Shown: piece after piece, positions 12,639 to 16,614 of the stretch
How positions within the stretch are numbered: the first letter of the stretch is position 1
How the letters are laid out: every line of letters begins with the position of its first letter
Source: SFEL01 sp045603585
GTDB taxonomy: Bacteria; Bacillota; Clostridia; Christensenellales; CAG-138
Direction of reading: 5' to 3'
NCBI GenBank assembly: GCA_045603585.1
Contig: JAZUMK010000009.1
Location: 1 to 16,614, forward strand
Length of the DNA: 16,614 nucleotides
Translations under genes and position numbers: made by a program
Notes under the pieces: model-generated
What the model saw: only the letters and a program-made list of their open reading frames with translations
Told to the model about the DNA's origin: nothing
The model's database searches: none

Positions 12639-14843
12639 ATGAGCATTTTTAAGAAAAAAGAAAAACCGGCAAAAAAACACGAAATAAAGCTTAACGTGGA
12701 TACCACCGGAATGAGCGAAGACGAAATAGCTGCTCTGGAGGCTGCTGCGGTTCTGGAGCAGTACGACAGAGAGTCCGCCTATCGCAACAAGCTCCCCAAG
12801 GTTTTGTCCATGGTGATCGGCGCCATTCTTATTTCTTTTGCCATATTCCAGATCTATACCAGCATTTGGACAATACCTGCCCAGATGCTCCGCTCCATAC
12901 ATCTGGCCTTTGCCATGGCGCTGGTATTCCTGCTTTACCCTGCAGGAAAGCATATGCGCAAGGACAGGGTGGAATGGTATGATTACGTGCTGGCCATAGT
13001 TGCCGCCGCCGCAGTGCTTTATATCCCCTTCAATTACGAGTATATCATCAAGGCCGTAGGCAACTATACCACCTTCGATATCATGATCGGCGTTGTGGGT
13101 ATATTGCTGCTGTTTGAGGCCTGCCGCCGCGTAGTCGGTATGCCCATACTCATCATCGTATGCTGCTTCCTGCTGTATGCGCTGTTCGGCAATCTTATTC
13201 CCGGTTCCTTCGGTCACAGGGGATACAGCGTACGTCAGGTCGTAAACCATATGTACTTCACCCTCAGCGGTGTGTTTGGTACTCCCCTTGGCGTATCTTC
13301 CACATTCATATTCCTGTTCATTCTCTTTGGTGCTTTCCTTGAGAAGACCGGCGTAGGCAAGCTGTTCATTGACCTTGCAAACGCGATCGCAGGCAAAAAG
13401 ATCGGCGGCCCCGCAAAGGTAGCGGTAATTTCCTCTGCACTGCAGGGCACCGTATCCGGCTCCTCCGTTGCAAATACAGTAAGCACCGGTTCTTTCACCA
13501 TCCCCGCCATGAAAAAGCTGGGCTACAGGCCTGAGTTTGCCGGCGCTGTTGAGGCGGCTGCTTCCACCGGCGGACAGTTGATGCCTCCCATCATGGGCGC
13601 TGCTGCTTTCCTTATGGCAGAAAGCACCGGCTTTACCTACGCAGAGGTCGTTAAGTCGGCAATAATCCCCGCAATACTTTACTTCTCCGGCATACTTATC
13701 AGCGTACACCATGAAGCCCGCAAGATTGGCCTCAAGGGCATGGCTGATGAAGATATACCCAAGGTAGGACAGGTAATGAAAGAGCGCGGCCATCTGCTGC
13801 TGCCTCTGGTATTCATGATTTACATGCTGTCCGTAAAGGTGACCCCCACCTACGCAGCCCTTGGCGCTATCGTTACTTCCCTTATCGCCTGCAGCATTAA
13901 CTGGCTGGCTGTCATTCCCGTGGGCGCAATGATAGTCGGAATGAATATGAATATTCACTTTACCCATTATGCCCTTATTGCAATAGGCATATGGCTTGTA
14001 ATCTGCATAATCCGCGGCCTTAAGGTAAAGGATGCTCCCTCTGCATACAAATGGATCGAAAGCGCACTGGGCTTTGACCCCTATGAGATCGTGGATGCCC
14101 TCAAGAGCGGCTCCCGCAGCGTACTGACCGTTGCCATAGCATGCGCAATGGCAGGTATGATCGTAGGTACCGTTACCCTTACCGGTCTTGGACTCAAGTT
14201 TGCAACCGGCCTTGCAAGAATAGCAGGCAACAATATTTACCTGCTGCTGTTCTTCACCATGCTGTCCTCCATAGTTCTCGGCATGGGCGTGCCCACCACG
14301 GCAAACTACCTGATCACTTCCACCATCTGTGCTCCCGCCATCATCTCCATGGTATGCGGCATGCAGGGTATTCCCGTAACCGAGCCCACCATGGCCATAG
14401 TAATGAGCGCACACCTGTTTGTATTCTACTTTGGTATTGTTGCAGACATTACTCCCCCTGTTGCGCTGGCCGCAATGGCAGGCTCTGCAATAGCAAAGGG
14501 CGATGCATTCAAGACGGGTGTAAATGCTACGAGGATAGCTATCGGCGCGTTTATCGTGCCATACATCTTCGTGCTGAATCCCGCCATGCTGATGATCGAT
14601 ACCACCGTACTGGCAATCATCCAGAATGTTATTACTGCTCTCCTTGGCATGTATGCTCTTTCCGGCGGTCTCGCAGGCTTTGTACAGGATCACTGCAAGT
14701 GGTATGAGCGCATTCTGCTCATCGGCGGCGGTCTTGGCATGATCATTCCCGGCACCGTAACCGATATCATTGGCTTTGTTATCGTAGCTGCCATTTATGT
14801 GATCCAGAAGCGCAGATACAATGCCGCAAATGCCATCGCTTAA
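12639..14843 (+). CDS. TRAP transporter fused permease (small and large subunits)
   Basis: A 734-residue permease in which the 4-helix DctQ-like and 12-helix DctM-like parts are fused, as is usual for TAXI-TRAP systems. A charged cytosolic N-terminus (1-50) leads into the first helix at ~52. Conserved pieces include GTVSGSSVANTVSTGSF (about 270-286), ASTGGQLMPPIMGAAAF (307-323) and GMGVPTTANYL (~547-557), matching the DctM scoop/hairpin regions. It uses an ion gradient, usually Na+, to import the ligand handed over by the lipoprotein. GGAG (12627-12630) lies 8 bases before ATG 12639. The gene follows DUF1850 by 20 bases and ends the operon at a strong terminator. Confidence 0.95.
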   Translation: MSIFKKKEKPAKKHEIKLNVDTTGMSEDEIAALEAAAVLEQYDRESAYRNKLPKVLSMVIGAILISFAIFQIYTSIWTIPAQMLRSIHLAFAMALVFLLYPAGKHMRKDRVEWYDYVLAIVAAAAVLYIPFNYEYIIKAVGNYTTFDIMIGVVGILLLFEACRRVVGMPILIIVCCFLLYALFGNLIPGSFGHRGYSVRQVVNHMYFTLSGVFGTPLGVSSTFIFLFILFGAFLEKTGVGKLFIDLANAIAGKKIGGPAKVAVISSALQGTVSGSSVANTVSTGSFTIPAMKKLGYRPEFAGAVEAAASTGGQLMPPIMGAAAFLMAESTGFTYAEVVKSAIIPAILYFSGILISVHHEARKIGLKGMADEDIPKVGQVMKERGHLLLPLVFMIYMLSVKVTPTYAALGAIVTSLIACSINWLAVIPVGAMIVGMNMNIHFTHYALIAIGIWLVICIIRGLKVKDAPSAYKWIESALGFDPYEIVDALKSGSRSVLTVAIACAMAGMIVGTVTLTGLGLKFATGLARIAGNNIYLLLFFTMLSSIVLGMGVPTTANYLITSTICAPAIISMVCGMQGIPVTEPTMAIVMSAHLFVFYFGIVADITPPVALAAMAGSAIAKGDAFKTGVNATRIAIGAFIVPYIFVLNPAMLMIDTTVLAIIQNVITALLGMYALSGGLAGFVQDHCKWYERILLIGGGLGMIIPGTVTDIIGFVIVAAIYVIQKRRYNAANAIA

Positions 14844-14873
14844 TCGCTGAGCGGCAATAAACCTCATCAAATC

Positions 14874-14904
14874 AAAATCCCCCGAAAATTCGGGGGATTT
14901 TTTT
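14874..14904 (+). terminator. Terminator of the TAXI-TRAP operon
   Basis: Stem ATCCCCCG (14877-14884) with CGGGGGAT (14891-14898), which the flanking AAA and TTT could extend; the plus strand then continues into T7. It begins 30 bases after the permease stop. Confidence 0.88.
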
Positions 14905-14925
14905 GTGTTTTTGCCCCATTTTTGT

Positions 14926-14954
14926 TTGCCTTTGCGGGATAAATAATGTATAAT
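14926..14954 (+). promoter_or_regulatory. Promoter of pnp
   Basis: -35 TTGCCT (14926-14931), 17-base spacer and a perfect -10 TATAAT (14949-14954). A second TATAAT at 14964-14969 lacks a good -35. The leader would be about 35 bases. Confidence 0.5.
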
Positions 14955-14994
14955 AAATTGGTTTATAATGAAAATGAGAAAAAGGAGCATGAAT

Positions 14995-16614
14995 ATGCAG
15001 GGAAAAGTTTATTCCATGGAGCTGGCAGGCAAAACCCTGACCATCGAAACCGGCAAATACTGTGAGCAGGCCGGCGGCAGCGCATTTGTTCGCGTAGGCG
15101 ATGCTGTTGTTATGGTTAACGCAACCGTAGCAAAGTCCGCCCGTGACGGCGTTGATTTCCTCCCCCTCTCCATCGAGTTCGAAGAAAAGATGTACGCCGT
15201 AGGCAAGATCCCCGGCGGTTACATCAAGCGTGAAGGCCGCCCTTCCGAGAAGGCCATCCTGTCCAGCCGTCTTATCGACCGTCCTCTTCGCCCTCTGTTT
15301 CCCAAGGGCTTTTACAATGACATTCAGGTAATCGCAACGGTTCTTTCCGTTGACCCCGATGTGCAGCCCGAAATTCTGGGTATGGTCGGCGCATCCGCCG
15401 CTCTGGCTATCAGCGATGCTCCCTTCATGGGCCCCATCGGCGCAGTAGCAGTTGGCATGGTAGACGGCGAATACATCATCAACCCCAATCAGCAGCAGCG
15501 TGCAGAAAGCCGCCTGAACCTGACCGTAGCCGGCACCAAGGATGCCGTTATGATGGTAGAGGCCGGCGCAAACGAGCTGACCGAAAAGGAAATGCTGGAC
15601 GCTATCCTGCTGGCACATGAAGAGATAAAGAAGATCGTTGCCTTCATCGAGAGCATTGCAGCCGAGTGCGGCAAGCCCAAGATGGAAGTAAACATCTACA
15701 AGCCCGATGAGGAGTTCACCGAGAAGGTTCGTGAATACTCCCGCGAGAAGGTGGAATGGCAGCTGGATACCTTTGACCGCAAGGTGCGCGAGGAGCGCAG
15801 CGAGCAGGTAAAGGCCGAAGTTATTGAGCACTTTGCCGAGGAGTATCCCGAATCCGCCTCCGATATCGATATGATCCTTTACAACCTGACCAAGGAGATC
15901 GTCAGGGATAAGATAATCAACCGCAAGATCCGCCCCGATGGCCGTGCCCAGGACGAGATCCGCCCCATCTGGAGCGAGGTAGGCATTCTGCCCCGCGTAC
16001 ACGGCAGCGGCGTATTTACCCGCGGTCAGACTCAAGTAATGACCATTGCCACTCTGGCTCCTCTCTCTGAGGGTCAGGATCTTGATGGTATCGATGAGGT
16101 TACCTTCAAGAGGTACATGCATCAGTACAACATGCCCCCCTACAGCGTAGGCGAAGTACGCAGGGTGGGCAGCCCCGGCCGTCGTGAAGTTGGTCACGGT
16201 GCTCTTGCAGAGCGCGCTCTCGTTCCGGTTATCCCGCCGGTCGAGGAGTTCCCGTACACCATCCGTCTCGTTTCCGAGGTTCTGTCCTCCAACGGTTCCA
16301 CCTCTCAGGGCTCCATCTGCGGTTCCACACTGGCTCTGATGGCAGCAGGTGTTCCGATCAAGGCTCCGGTTGCAGGTATCTCCTGCGGTCTGATCACCGA
16401 GGGCGAGCGCTGGATGACCATGGTCGATATCCAGGGTCTCGAAGACTTCTTCGGCGACATGGACTTTAAGGTTGCAGGTACAAAGGACGGCATCACCGCT
16501 ATCCAGATGGACCTGAAAAATAAGGGTCTGACTATGGAGATCATTGCTGACGCTCTGGAGCGCTGCCGCAAGGCCCGTCTGGAGATCCTGGAAGAGGTCA
16601 TGCTCAAGTGCATC
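14995..16614 (+). CDS. pnp: Polyribonucleotide nucleotidyltransferase (PNPase), 3' end cut by window
   Basis: The first 540 residues of PNPase, a phosphate-dependent 3'-5' exoribonuclease and degradosome partner; the family is about 700 residues, so the KH and S1 domains lie beyond the window. The first RNase PH-like core (~10-140) contains RLIDRPLRPLF and KREGRPSE. The helical linker domain follows (~240-310). The second core has RKIRPDGR, GSGVFTRGQTQ, GSPGRREVGHGALAER and DIQGLEDFFGDMDFKVAGT, with the catalytic-pair equivalents D478 and D484. ATG 14995 is chosen over ATG 14989 because AAAGGAG ends one base before the latter but 7 bases before the former. rpsO, the frequent upstream partner, is absent. 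Codon choice changes abruptly near 16180-16210. Confidence 0.97.
   Translation, partial: MQGKVYSMELAGKTLTIETGKYCEQAGGSAFVRVGDAVVMVNATVAKSARDGVDFLPLSIEFEEKMYAVGKIPGGYIKREGRPSEKAILSSRLIDRPLRPLFPKGFYNDIQVIATVLSVDPDVQPEILGMVGASAALAISDAPFMGPIGAVAVGMVDGEYIINPNQQQRAESRLNLTVAGTKDAVMMVEAGANELTEKEMLDAILLAHEEIKKIVAFIESIAAECGKPKMEVNIYKPDEEFTEKVREYSREKVEWQLDTFDRKVREERSEQVKAEVIEHFAEEYPESASDIDMILYNLTKEIVRDKIINRKIRPDGRAQDEIRPIWSEVGILPRVHGSGVFTRGQTQVMTIATLAPLSEGQDLDGIDEVTFKRYMHQYNMPPYSVGEVRRVGSPGRREVGHGALAERALVPVIPPVEEFPYTIRLVSEVLSSNGSTSQGSICGSTLALMAAGVPIKAPVAGISCGLITEGERWMTMVDIQGLEDFFGDMDFKVAGTKDGITAIQMDLKNKGLTMEIIADALERCRKARLEILEEVMLKCI

Noticed and set aside
12597..14990. Very long minus-strand open frame antisense to the TRAP permease
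   Set aside because: Its translation is rich in Cys, His, Tyr and Gly with no domain, and it mirrors the codon bias of the well-supported permease on the other strand.
14872..16197. Long minus-strand open frame opposite pnp
   Set aside because: It is antisense to a clear PNPase and has no recognisable motif or ribosome site. Its open length follows from the codon bias of pnp and ends where that bias changes.

Overview
The window looks like a chromosomal stretch of a Clostridia-class Bacillota, probably gut-associated and possibly a metagenomic contig. The pointers are strong AGGAGG-type ribosome sites, a YlmH-type S4 protein, a Tet(M)-type GTPase fused to a YacP/Rae1-type nuclease, a macrodomain protein with a C-terminal extension I associate with Firmicutes, and a TAXI-TRAP transporter. 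No phage, insertion sequence, CRISPR array or rRNA was seen. This placement is inference from gene content only.

Layout. 115-732: an unrecognised 205-residue protein with 18 cysteines. 835-1302: a TspO/MBR membrane protein behind a palindrome. 1382-1470 (minus): tRNA-Ser(CGA), just downstream of a 54-residue membrane protein (1491-1655, minus) with its own promoter. 1867-2913: a macrodomain fused to an all-helical C-terminal domain, followed by a VWA protein (3016-3663); a hairpin terminator/attenuator lies between them. 3686-5089 (minus): a 14-helix MFS exporter with a structured leader. 5340-5750: a small acidic protein of unknown function with a strong promoter. 6013-7494: an exported protein with a TasA/camelysin-like N-terminus and a beta-helix C-terminus.

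7577-10899 (minus): a two-gene operon. The first gene is a ribosome-protection GTPase of the Tet(M)/EF-G superfamily with a C-terminal NYN nuclease domain. Its stop codon lies inside the next gene, ylmH. Its start codon coincides with the predicted transcription start, so the mRNA may be leaderless. Both products are expected on or near the ribosome, which suggests a translation-surveillance module. 11107-14843 (plus): a complete TAXI-TRAP transporter (lipoprotein, DUF1850 protein, fused permease), probably one operon from a promoter at 11018-11046. 14995 to the window end: pnp, truncated by the window edge. Its last ~430 bases use a clearly different codon set from the rest of the gene, which suggests recombination or an assembly join.

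The most interesting items are the GTPase-nuclease/YlmH operon, the macrodomain-VWA pair, the mosaic pnp, and two unrecognised proteins (Cys-rich 205 aa; acidic 136 aa).
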